From Lacisediminihabitans profunda (lineage in GTDB: Bacteria > Actinomycetota > Actinomycetes > Actinomycetales > Microbacteriaceae), in assembly GCF_008040105.1 (NCBI RefSeq), contig NZ_VRMG01000006.1, forward strand, positions 62,001-126,000: DNA of 64,000 bases, given 5' to 3'. Positions within the stretch are counted from its first letter, which is position 1. Each line of letters starts with the position of its first letter. Position numbers and translations under genes: made by a program. Of the stretch, positions 1-7,474 are shown in pieces. The notes beneath the pieces were generated by a model, which was given only the letters and a program-made list of their open reading frames with translations, did not search any database and was not told the origin of the DNA.

Positions 1-191
1 CGGGCCAGGAGTTCGTCGAGATCGCCGACGAATTCCACGCCGAACCGGGCGGCGCCCTCCCGTCCCCGCTCCGCGTCGTCGTCCCAGACGGCCATCAGGG
101 TGGTGCCCGGATGTTCCTGCGTCTGGCGGGCGTAGTCGCCCGCATGAACATGCCAGAAGCCGAGTACGGCCACGTTTAGCGTCTTTGCCAC
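1..191 (-). CDS. Gfo/Idh/MocA family oxidoreductase (partial, N-terminus only)
   Basis: Only the first 63 or so codons are in the window; the gene runs off the left edge. It starts with GTG at 191 (VAKTLNVAVLGFWHVHAGDY), preceded by GAGG about 11 bases upstream. The first beta strand followed by GFWHVHAG is a variant of the nucleotide-binding GxGxxG turn, and AVWDDD fits the end of strand 2 where NAD(P) ribose is bound. This is the usual N-terminus of Gfo/Idh/MocA dehydrogenases, which oxidise or reduce sugars and inositols. It diverges from a sugar ABC operon, as such enzymes often do, so action on the imported sugar is a fair inference. The substrate cannot be read from this fragment. Confidence 0.75.
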   Translation of the reverse strand, partial: MAKTLNVAVLGFWHVHAGDYARQTQEHPGTTLMAVWDDDAERGREGAARFGVEFVGDLDELLA

Positions 192-250
192 GGTGATGTC
201 TACCTCAGTCTTTGGGAACAGATTCACCCCATCCGAGCAGACCGCCCGCA

Positions 251-274
251 ATTTATCAAGGGTTTTGACTAAAT
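251..274. promoter_or_regulatory. candidate operator palindrome, sugar operon
   Basis: In an AT-rich stretch between the divergent oxidoreductase and permease genes, ATTTATCAA on the left mirrors TTGACTAAAT on the right with one extra base in the right half-site. The arrangement resembles operators of ROK- or LacI-family sugar repressors. The assignment to a family is inference. Confidence 0.4.
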
Positions 275-281
275 AGGAAAA

Positions 282-303
282 GTTCCCCCTTTTGGGGTAG
301 AAC
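282..303. promoter_or_regulatory. palindrome GTTCCCCC-TTTT-GGGGTAGAAC
   Basis: GTTC plus a C run is mirrored by a G run plus GAAC across a TTTT centre, with two unpaired bases (TA). It sits about 80 bases before the permease start and could be a second operator or a short hairpin in the leader. No function can be assigned from sequence alone. Confidence 0.3.
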
Positions 304-384
304 GTGCTGTATGGTCGGTCGGAGTTGCCGCCGAGATGGCGTCGACAGTGAGGCACGCGGAAGTGCCAAGACGTTGGAGGCTCG

Positions 385-1377
385 ATGGCGAACTCGATAG
401 ACGTGGTGGGTGCTGGCGCAAGGCGCCACTCACCGGCAGCAACGGCAGACGCCGTTCGCGCCGCCCGAACCGTGTCGAGAAGGCTCACGGTCCGCGACAA
501 GAAGAACCTCGGACTCGGGCTCTTGTTCATCTCGCCGTGGATTGTCGGTCTGGTCATCTTCGTGCTGTATCCGCTGGTCTACTCGCTCGTCATCAGCCTG
601 ACGCGATACTCCGGGATGGCGAAGCCGACCTTCGTCGGGCTGCAGAACTACGTGACGGCCTTCACCGATCCGCTCGTGAAGATCTCGGCGGGGAACACGC
701 TCTTCTACGCGGGTCTCGCCGTACCGATCGGCCTCGTCGTGGCCGTCGTGCTGGCCCTGGCGATGAACCGGAATGTGCGTGAGGTGGCGTGGTACCGCAC
801 GGCCCTCTACATTCCCTCCCTCGTTCCCGCGTTCGCGCTGTCGTTCATCTTCGTGGTGTTCGTCAACCCGCGCTTCGGCGTCTTCAACCAGTTTCTGACC
901 CTGTTCGGGGCGGGTAACTCCAACCTCCTCGGCGAGCCGACTTCCGCCAAGATCGTCATCGTGTTGATGGCGCAGCTGGCGGCAGGGAACGCCGCCATCA
1001 TCTTCCTCGCCGGCCTGCGCAACATCCCGGTGACGCTCTACGAGGCGGCGCGCGTCGACGGTGCCGGCCCGGTGCGGCAGTTCGTCTCGATCACTCTTCC
1101 GCTTCTCACTCCGGCGATCCTGTTCAACCTGATCACGGGGATCTCGGGCGGGTTGCAGGTGTTCACGCAGGCGTACGTGCTCACGAACGGGGTGGGAGGA
1201 CCGGACAACGGGACGCTGTTCTACATGCTCTATCTCTACAAGAACGCCTTCAGCTACGCCTCGCTCGGCTACGCGTCCGCGCTGGCGGTGCTCCTCTTCG
1301 TGGTGGGCATGCTGCTGGCCTGGCTCGTGTACTTCATTTCCAAGAAATTCGTCAACTATGACGTTGCCGCGGGTTGA
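385..1377 (+). CDS. sugar ABC transporter permease (MalF/UgpA type)
   Basis: An inner-membrane permease of a CUT1 (carbohydrate) importer, 330 residues. A cytoplasmic N-terminal tail of about 45 residues is followed by a first membrane segment (LGLLFISPWIVGLVIFVLYP) and five more. The coupling-loop EAA motif reads YEAARVDGAG near residue 220, where the transport ATPase docks. The ATG at 385 has a GGAGG seven bases upstream. It is the first gene of a three-gene unit with a second permease and a lipoprotein. No ATPase gene is present, so it probably shares a general MsmK/UgpC-type ATPase encoded elsewhere. The substrate is not predictable beyond a sugar or polyol. Confidence 0.9.
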   Translation: MANSIDVVGAGARRHSPAATADAVRAARTVSRRLTVRDKKNLGLGLLFISPWIVGLVIFVLYPLVYSLVISLTRYSGMAKPTFVGLQNYVTAFTDPLVKISAGNTLFYAGLAVPIGLVVAVVLALAMNRNVREVAWYRTALYIPSLVPAFALSFIFVVFVNPRFGVFNQFLTLFGAGNSNLLGEPTSAKIVIVLMAQLAAGNAAIIFLAGLRNIPVTLYEAARVDGAGPVRQFVSITLPLLTPAILFNLITGISGGLQVFTQAYVLTNGVGGPDNGTLFYMLYLYKNAFSYASLGYASALAVLLFVVGMLLAWLVYFISKKFVNYDVAAG

Positions 1378-1393
1378 ACAGGGAGAAGCAGAC

Positions 1394-2323
1394 GTGACAT
1401 TGACTACAACCACACCGCAGCCGCGAGGCCCGGAAGACGAGGCCGCGCTCGATGCCCCGAAGCGGGAGGAGGTGGGGCGCGCCCGAGACGGCAGCCGCCA
1501 GAAGTGGTACAGCTCCGCGATCGCCCGGATTCTCATGATCGGCCTGAGCCTGCTCTTCCTGCTTCCGCTCTACTGGATGATCGCCTCCGCGCTCAAGAGC
1601 GGCCAGGAACTCTCGCACTACCCACCCACGTGGTTCCCCCAGGAGTTCCACTGGGAGAACTTCGTCAACGCGGTCAACGCCATGCCGTTCTGGAGCTTCT
1701 TCCGCAACACCGCGGTGATCACGGTGCTGTCGGTGATCTTCTCGGTGGTGTCCAACTTCATCGTGGCGTACGGCTTCGCCTGCCTCGAATGGAAGGGCCG
1801 TGACCGCGTCTTCTACATCGTGCTTGCGACTCTCTTCATCCCGTTCCCGGTCACCCTCATCCCGATGTTCGACCTCTACGCGAATCTCGGCTGGGTGAAC
1901 ACCTGGCTGCCGCTGATCGTGCCCAACCTCTTCGCCTCGGCCTTCTTCGTCTTTCTGCTGCGCCAGTTTCTGCTGCAGATACCGAAGGACATGCTGGATG
2001 CCGCCCGCCTGGATGCGGCGAGCGAGTGGGCGATCGCCTGGCGGCTGGTGTTCCCCACCGCGCTCCCGGCGCTCACGGCGGTCGGCATCTTCTCGGCGGT
2101 GGGCGCCTGGAACGACTTCATGGGCCCGCTGATCTACCTGCAGGACGTGAACGTGCAGACCCTCTCGATCGGGTTGCAGGCGTTCCGGCAGACCAACCAG
2201 CAGGACATCCAGTTCAACGAGCTCATGGCGGCTTCGGTGCTCGTGATCGCCCCGCTCATCATCCTGTTCTTCGTTTTTCAGCGCTACTTCCTCAAGGGGA
2301 TCACGTTAGGTGGATTCAAATAA
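1394..2323 (+). CDS. carbohydrate ABC transporter permease (MalG/UgpE type)
   Basis: The second permease of the CUT1 importer, 309 residues from GTG 1394, with a long hydrophilic N-terminus and six membrane segments. The EAA loop reads LDAARLDAASEWAIAWRLV. The GTG start is preferred because GGGAGAAG lies about six bases upstream; an in-frame ATG at 1358 overlaps the previous gene and lacks such a site. It follows the first permease by 16 bases and its TAA overlaps the ATG of the next gene (TAATG). The partners would form the heterodimeric channel. Confidence 0.9.
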   Translation: MTLTTTTPQPRGPEDEAALDAPKREEVGRARDGSRQKWYSSAIARILMIGLSLLFLLPLYWMIASALKSGQELSHYPPTWFPQEFHWENFVNAVNAMPFWSFFRNTAVITVLSVIFSVVSNFIVAYGFACLEWKGRDRVFYIVLATLFIPFPVTLIPMFDLYANLGWVNTWLPLIVPNLFASAFFVFLLRQFLLQIPKDMLDAARLDAASEWAIAWRLVFPTALPALTAVGIFSAVGAWNDFMGPLIYLQDVNVQTLSIGLQAFRQTNQQDIQFNELMAASVLVIAPLIILFFVFQRYFLKGITLGGFK

Positions 2324-3678
2324 TGATGCAACGACGCACCTTCCTCGGCGGCGCGGCCGCCGTGGGCGCTCTCGCGGGACTCGGAATGCTCGCCGGCTGC
2401 ACCGCGGCGCAGAGGGATCCGAACCAGATCAGGCTGTGGGGCGTCGGCGGCGACTCGCGGCCCGTCGAGAAGAAGATCATCGACGCCTACGGCAAGGTGG
2501 CTCCGCACGTCTCGGTGGTCAACAGCACCGTGCCGAGCAACGGCACCGGTGACGCGACGAGCATCATCACCGCGGTTCGCGGGGGAACCGCCCCCGACCT
2601 CTGGTATATGGACGCGTTCAGCTGTGCGCAGTACGCGTCGCTCGGGCTGCTGGAATCCATCACGCCGCTCATCGAGAAGTACGAGGACAGCACCTTTCTC
2701 GACCAGTGGCTGCAGTTCTCCACCGACTCGCTCAGCCTGAACGGTCAGGTCTACGGACTGCCGATGGACACCGACACGCGCGTCTTGTACTACAACAAGC
2801 GGCTCCTTCGCGCGGTGGGCGTCGACCTCGACGAGTTCGATCCGAAGAACGGTCCGCCCACCATCGAGCGGGTGCTCGAAATCAGCCAGAAGATGACCAA
2901 GAAGGACGGGCGCGGCAACTACACCCGGCTGGGGCTCATCCCCTGGGACGGCGAGGCCTGGGCCTACACCTGGTCTCTCGGCAACCAGGCGACCTTCTTC
3001 GACGACTCGAACTGCTCGATCGACCTCACGGCGAAGCCGATCCTCGACGCATACACCTTCCTCTACGACCAGGCCCGGGAGATGGACTTCGGCAAGGTGG
3101 ACGCCTTCAAGGCGACCTACGAGCCGCCGAATCATCCGCCGGCCCAGACGTCGTTCCAGGGCGAACAGCAGGGCTTCCTGATCGCCCAACCGATCGTGAG
3201 CTCCCTGGAGAAGTACGTTCCCAACCTCGACTACGGCTACACCTACCTCCCGGTGGCGCACAAGGGCGACAAGCCGTACACCTGGTCGGGAGGCTTCTCG
3301 CTGGTGGCGCCGAAGGGCTCGTCGATGACGAAGGAGATGTGGGACTTCATGAAGTTCTACTGCGGCAAACCGGGCCAGGACATCTACATGCCGGCGGTGC
3401 ACACGGTGCCGACCCAGCGGGACGTGCTGAAGAGCACCAACCCCGCGATCGAGTCCCTCGGGCTGTTCGTGGACCAGCTGAAGTTCTCCACCTCGCGGCC
3501 GCCCTTCCCGGTGAGTCAGATCTGGTGGGACTCGATGGCGCAGGCCCAGGACAGCGTGAAACTCGGCACGAAGACCCCGATCGAGGCGCTCGAGACGGCG
3601 CAGGCGCGGGTGGCGCCGCAAATGGACCTCTACTGCCCGTTCACACTGCCGAAGGGCTTCGGGGGCACCGGCGCGTGA
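2323..3678 (+). CDS. extracellular sugar-binding lipoprotein of ABC importer
   Basis: The solute-binding component that delivers sugar to the two permeases just upstream. The N-terminus MMQRRTFLGG carries twin arginines (R4, R5) before a hydrophobic stretch, and the lipobox MLAGC places lipidation at C26, so it is probably a Tat-exported lipoprotein. The mature part (about 425 residues) has the group 1 binding-protein pattern, including GTAPDLWYMD and YGLPMDTDTRVLYYNK. Two adjacent ATGs at 2323 and 2326 are both possible; AGGTGG lies upstream. It is the last gene of the operon and converges with the DUF262 gene 30 bases later. Confidence 0.9.
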   Translation: MMQRRTFLGGAAAVGALAGLGMLAGCTAAQRDPNQIRLWGVGGDSRPVEKKIIDAYGKVAPHVSVVNSTVPSNGTGDATSIITAVRGGTAPDLWYMDAFSCAQYASLGLLESITPLIEKYEDSTFLDQWLQFSTDSLSLNGQVYGLPMDTDTRVLYYNKRLLRAVGVDLDEFDPKNGPPTIERVLEISQKMTKKDGRGNYTRLGLIPWDGEAWAYTWSLGNQATFFDDSNCSIDLTAKPILDAYTFLYDQAREMDFGKVDAFKATYEPPNHPPAQTSFQGEQQGFLIAQPIVSSLEKYVPNLDYGYTYLPVAHKGDKPYTWSGGFSLVAPKGSSMTKEMWDFMKFYCGKPGQDIYMPAVHTVPTQRDVLKSTNPAIESLGLFVDQLKFSTSRPPFPVSQIWWDSMAQAQDSVKLGTKTPIEALETAQARVAPQMDLYCPFTLPKGFGGTGA

Positions 3679-3708
3679 CCCGCAATGCGAGCGCGGCGGC
3701 GGCCATCG

Positions 3709-5748
3709 CTACATCACTTCGCCGATGTAGGAGTACTTCACGAACACCTCGGATGCGAGGCCGGCCTCCTCGAGCGCGCCCTGAACCGCGGTGAGCATGT
3801 ACTGGGAGTCCCACCCCAGGTAGAGGAAGTGCGTGTCGTCGAGCGCGTGCCACTGCCCGTTCCAGGCCTGAGCCTCGAAGATCGGCCCGCCGCGACGGGC
3901 GCTGAACTCGACGACGTGCTGCCGTTCATCCGCCCAGAGGCGTTTGAAGACGCGGTCGAACAGGTACTTGACGTCCTGGACCTCCCAGTGCTCGCCGCGG
4001 TACTCGACGTACTCGAACTCCCGTTGCCAGCCCCGGGGCCATCCGCGCCTCCGCTGGGCGTCGAGGATCGGGGTGAGCCCGTCGTCGTCGATGCCGACCG
4101 TGCCCGGACGCGCCCAGATCCGCAGGAAGTCGGCCGTGAGCCGAGCGGTGCGCTCGGCGATGGCGGACGTTCCCCAGGAGAGAGTGTCGGCGAGTTCGCG
4201 GGTGGTCGGGATGGCACTCCGGGCGTAGACGGCCGCGCGCTTGTCGGGGAAGGAGGTGTTGGCCGCGCGCTCCGCCAGCGGTTGCTCGAGGAGGGCGAGG
4301 TTGCCGAGGGTGTGCGCGAGGGCCCGGTGGCTGTTCTGCTCGTCCTCGGTGTATTCGACCCACTCCCGCGTTCCGTCGCCGCTCCAGGTGTCTCCGGGTG
4401 CCAGCGGAAAGATGTGGTCGACGTCCAGGTCGGCGAGGCTGTCGACGTTCGCGAGGCGCCCCAGTACGTAGGCGGCGTGGGGGAGCGCCCCGTATTTCAC
4501 GGCCACCCGAACCCGCTCATCCGACGGGGTGATCCTGGCGATCGCGTCGATCAGGCTGGCTGGACCCTCTTCCCGGGCGCGGCACAGTCGGGCCACCAGA
4601 CGATCGGTGCTCACCCCGACCACGGTGCGGCGCAGGAGCAGTGCCTGCACCTGCTCCAGCGTCGTGACGAGGGAGTCCTTGTCCACGGTGCCTCGGGAGA
4701 AGTCGCGGTAGGCGCGCATCACCAGTGGGTACATCGCCCGGCCGAAGGTGTTGACGTGGGTGAGTTGGCGGGCGATGTCCGGGTCCGACGCCTGCGTCGG
4801 CTCCAGCAGCGTGCGATAGATCGCCGAGTACTCCCGCCATTCGGCGGCCTGCTCGCGCAGGGTCTCGAGATTCAATCGAGGGAAGCGGTGCCGGAAGGCG
4901 TCGTACACGCCGCGGCCGCCCACGGTGTCGACCTCGCGCCCGGTCGTCATGACGAGATAGTGTCGCCAGAACGTGCCGATGGATTCCCCGGTGTTCTGTT
5001 CGATCGGCAGCCAGAACGAGTCCTCGATCTCACTCTGCTCCGCGTGCGACAGGCCCATGAGCACGTAGTTGTGGATCAGCTCGTGGTCCTGGAGCGGTTC
5101 CCCCGTGGAGTTGAGGCTCTCGAAGATCTGCTGTGCGTTCGCGTCAGCGCCGAGCGTGATGGCGACGTGCTCCAGACGCTGCAGACCCGTCCAGATTCGC
5201 CGGGCCTCTGATGCCGGAACCTGGCTCCGGAAGAAGGCGTAGTTGTCGTCGAAGCGGGAGTCGCGCGCCTCGTCATCCGCCAACCGTCGGTCGAGCACGA
5301 CACTCTCGAAGACCTGCGCCCAGGCGCGGTGCGGGCGGAGCTTGGTGCGCGCCGGCCCGGCGTCCGGCGACCCGGAGCCTCGCACCAGCACTCGCTCCAG
5401 GTCGGCGGAGAGCGCGAGGTCCGCGGCCAGCACTGGATCGTTCAGCACGCTGTGGTGCAGCGCGGCGATCAGCAGCATCAGCGTCGTGATGCGCTGCTGG
5501 CCGTCGATGAGCACCAGTTCGGCGCCGTCGCCCTCGGCGCTGGCGGAGGACAGGATGGAGCCGATGAAGTGCATCTGCCGCTCGTCGGAGTCGGCGACCT
5601 CGCGGATGTCGGAGAGCAGCTGCTCGCAGGCGCCGATGTCCCAGCGGTACTGACGTTGGTACACCGGAACGACGATGGTCGTCTGCGCGGCGGACAGCCA
5701 GCCAATCGTGTTGACGGCGGTCGCATCGATATTCGTGGCAGAACTCAT
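3709..5748 (-). CDS. DUF262 and DUF1524 (GmrSD-type) restriction-like protein
   Basis: Known GmrSD proteins are type IV restriction enzymes that cut DNA carrying modified bases, giving phage defence. This 679-residue protein has the DUF262 (GmrS) half at its N-terminus: VPVYQRQYRW at 27-36, FIGSIL at 61-66 and the nucleotide-binding-type IDGQQR at 81-86. The DUF1524 (GmrD) HNH half is present as DVDHIFP (D444, H445), HTLGNLALLEQ (about 479-489) and SFPDKRAAVY. A tail of about 130 residues beyond the HNH (EFEYVEYRGEHWEVQDVKY, LYLGW) is rich in aromatics and is not something I can name; it may add substrate recognition. The gene stands alone between metabolic genes, with no methylase or partner. 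The start is ATG 5748 with a weak ribosome-binding site. Confidence 0.82.
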   Translation of the reverse strand: MSSATNIDATAVNTIGWLSAAQTTIVVPVYQRQYRWDIGACEQLLSDIREVADSDERQMHFIGSILSSASAEGDGAELVLIDGQQRITTLMLLIAALHHSVLNDPVLAADLALSADLERVLVRGSGSPDAGPARTKLRPHRAWAQVFESVVLDRRLADDEARDSRFDDNYAFFRSQVPASEARRIWTGLQRLEHVAITLGADANAQQIFESLNSTGEPLQDHELIHNYVLMGLSHAEQSEIEDSFWLPIEQNTGESIGTFWRHYLVMTTGREVDTVGGRGVYDAFRHRFPRLNLETLREQAAEWREYSAIYRTLLEPTQASDPDIARQLTHVNTFGRAMYPLVMRAYRDFSRGTVDKDSLVTTLEQVQALLLRRTVVGVSTDRLVARLCRAREEGPASLIDAIARITPSDERVRVAVKYGALPHAAYVLGRLANVDSLADLDVDHIFPLAPGDTWSGDGTREWVEYTEDEQNSHRALAHTLGNLALLEQPLAERAANTSFPDKRAAVYARSAIPTTRELADTLSWGTSAIAERTARLTADFLRIWARPGTVGIDDDGLTPILDAQRRRGWPRGWQREFEYVEYRGEHWEVQDVKYLFDRVFKRLWADERQHVVEFSARRGGPIFEAQAWNGQWHALDDTHFLYLGWDSQYMLTAVQGALEEAGLASEVFVKYSYIGEVM

Positions 5749-5805
5749 ATTGAATCCAGCTTATTCGCCTGAGCGCGTGGCTCGATCGCCCTCAGGTGCC
5801 GAATG

Positions 5806-5835
5806 TTAGGCTCGCCTAAGTTGGGCGTGTAAAAA
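5806..5835 (+). promoter_or_regulatory. iron box (DtxR/IdeR-like) overlapping a promoter
   Basis: TTAGGCTCGCCTAA at 5806-5819 is a perfect 6+6 inverted repeat around TC and matches the DtxR/IdeR iron-box core (TTAGGTTAGCCTAA). Its left half doubles as a possible -35 (TTAGGC), followed after 18 bases by TAAAAA at 5830-5835 as -10. A repressor bound here would block RNA polymerase. A degenerate second copy (TTAGCTCGCCC) follows near 5837. Iron-repressed transcription of the downstream gene is inferred. Confidence 0.65.
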
Positions 5836-5872
5836 CTTAGCTCGCCCTCGACGAAAGGACATGGTTTCGATC

Positions 5873-6646
5873 ATGGGTTACATCAAATCTGCCGCACTCG
5901 AAGAGACCGGCTACGTGGTTCTCGACCGCTACAACCAGGAGCTCGACCCCAAGGAATGGCTGGACATCGAGTACGTCGACTGGAAGTCGTCTGGCGAGAC
6001 CCGCTTTGCGCCGCTCGCCAGTGCGTTCGGCGAGATCGAGGTCAACGGCTTCTGGAACCACAAGCCACCGCGCACGGACAAGGACGGCGTCTGGATCCCC
6101 TCCCAGGTCGAGAAGGCGCCGAACCTCACTCGTCGGGCGCAGGAGCCCGGCGCCAACGTCGGTCGCTGCCGCGTCATCGAACTGCTGCCGAACACCTATG
6201 CGGACTGCCTGTACAACCTGCACCAGGACGACAACAACCGCCTCAACCCGGACGGCACCGGCTGGGTCGTCCGCGGATTCTTCAACCTCAGCGATGACAA
6301 GGACAGCTTCTTCGTGCTGCGCGAGAACCGCACAGACCCGAGCGTCGAATACCGCATCGCCCTCCCGGCCGGTGCCCAGCTGATCATCGACACCCAACGC
6401 CTCTGGCACGCCGCCACCCACGTCGGCCCCGAGCCGCGCTACTGCCTGATCACCTCCTGGGAGTCCGGCCCCGAGCTGGACGCGTACATGGAGAAGCACC
6501 ACGCCCAGAGCCGCGTGCCCAACGTCGAGGTGCCGCAGGACATCCTCGACGCCGGACAGGCCGAGCAGACCCGGCGTATCGCGGCGCGTGCCGCGTACTA
6601 CGCGGCCAAGGGCCAGGCCGAGAAGACGGCGATGAGCGAGGCCTGA
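5873..6646 (+). CDS. Fe(II)/2-oxoglutarate dioxygenase-like protein
   Basis: I do not recognise a named family. The sequence has the landmarks of the cupin-fold oxygenases that use Fe(II) and 2-oxoglutarate: NLHQDD with H117 and D119 as an HxD pair, then LIIDTQRLWHAATHVGPEPRY with a distal histidine (H179 or H183) and R189, which would hold the co-substrate. No signal peptide is visible, so it is cytoplasmic. Start choice is uncertain: AAAGGA lies one base before ATG 5861 and thirteen before ATG 5873; the latter is taken here and the former adds four residues. An iron box in the promoter suggests expression when iron is scarce, for example siderophore tailoring, but no siderophore genes are adjacent. 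Confidence 0.6.
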   Translation: MGYIKSAALEETGYVVLDRYNQELDPKEWLDIEYVDWKSSGETRFAPLASAFGEIEVNGFWNHKPPRTDKDGVWIPSQVEKAPNLTRRAQEPGANVGRCRVIELLPNTYADCLYNLHQDDNNRLNPDGTGWVVRGFFNLSDDKDSFFVLRENRTDPSVEYRIALPAGAQLIIDTQRLWHAATHVGPEPRYCLITSWESGPELDAYMEKHHAQSRVPNVEVPQDILDAGQAEQTRRIAARAAYYAAKGQAEKTAMSEA

Positions 6647-6665
6647 TCCTCCGCACTTTCCGCAC

Positions 6666-6695
6666 AGGGGCCCCGGTCGTGCGACCGGGGCCTCT
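6666..6695 (+). terminator. hairpin after the dioxygenase-like gene
   Basis: AGGGGCCCCGGTCG is mirrored by CGACCGGGGCCTCT with one mismatch, about 20 bases after the stop codon. The very GC-rich stem is followed by GTCGTTGG rather than a T run, so it is a plausible actinobacterial terminator of the U-poor kind. Confidence 0.6.
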
Positions 6696-6773
6696 GTCGT
6701 TGGGCGGCGGCCTCAGGGCGTTTTGGCGTCGGCGCGGCGGCCCACGGGTAGTCGCACCGTGCACGACCAGGGG

Positions 6774-7442
6774 TCACTGACGCCCGAGTTCCGCGAACGC
6801 CCGCACCGGGAACGTGCCGAAGTCCGCGATCTTCGGCGCGACCGCGGTGAATCTCGCCCCCCGCGCCGGAAGCTCGCCGAGGTTCGTGAGGTGTTCGACG
6901 ATGTGGATGCCGGCTCCCAGCAATAGAGCGTGCACTGGCCGCTCCCCGCTGGAGTCCTTGTCGTCGACGTTCAGCGAGTCGATTCCCACGAGTCCGACCC
7001 CGGCGTCGATGAGGAATCGCGCTCCCTCCTCGGTGAGGTAAGGGGCGCCGTTGCCGTAGCCCGGCGTGCCGAAGTGCCGGTCCCAGCCCGTGTGCAGGAG
7101 AACCGCCGATCCGGCGAGGTCACGTCCGCGAAAGGCCCTGGCGCCCACACCCCGCTCGGAGGCGTCGGGCAGGTGGATGACCTCCGTGCGCAGGCCGACC
7201 AGCGAGTCGAGATCCAGCCCGGCGAGGTCGATTCCTCCCGCGAAGCAGTGGAAGGGGCTGTCGAGGTAGGTGCCGGTGTTGCCGATCATGGTGATCATGT
7301 CCATCGTGAACTCGGTGCCCGGCGCGTAGCGGGCAGGCGAGTCCTCGCGGGCGAGGAATGACGAGATCGTGGGAGCGGGCAGCCCGGGGTAGGTCACGAG
7401 TCAGACGGAGATGGTGTGGCTCAGGTCGATGATGCGAGGCAT
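6774..7442 (-). pseudogene. cyclase family protein interrupted by an in-frame TGA
   Basis: The family (kynurenine formamidase-like, Zn/Mn-dependent amidohydrolases) opens cyclic or amide substrates. Reading from ATG 7442 gives MPRIIDLSHTISV, then TGA at 7403-7401, then LVTYPGLPAPTI in the same frame. The first strand RIIDLSHTIS and VTYPGLP are both family-conserved, so a single-base change of a glycine codon (GGA to TGA) is the simplest explanation. The rest is intact: GNTGTYLDSPFH supplies the metal-binding H/D/H set and the protein ends at 6774. Translation could restart at GTG 7397 (207 residues), but would lose the first strand and its conserved residues. It follows the efflux pump gene on the same strand and probably shares its promoter. 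Confidence 0.75.
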
Positions 7443-7474
7443 TGGGTTCTTTCTGGTTGCGTGATGGATGTGGT

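Noticed and set aside
3709-5748. Larger defence island around the GmrSD-like gene
   Set aside because: Its neighbours are a sugar transporter and a lone oxygenase-like gene; no methylase, helicase, toxin or integrase is present.
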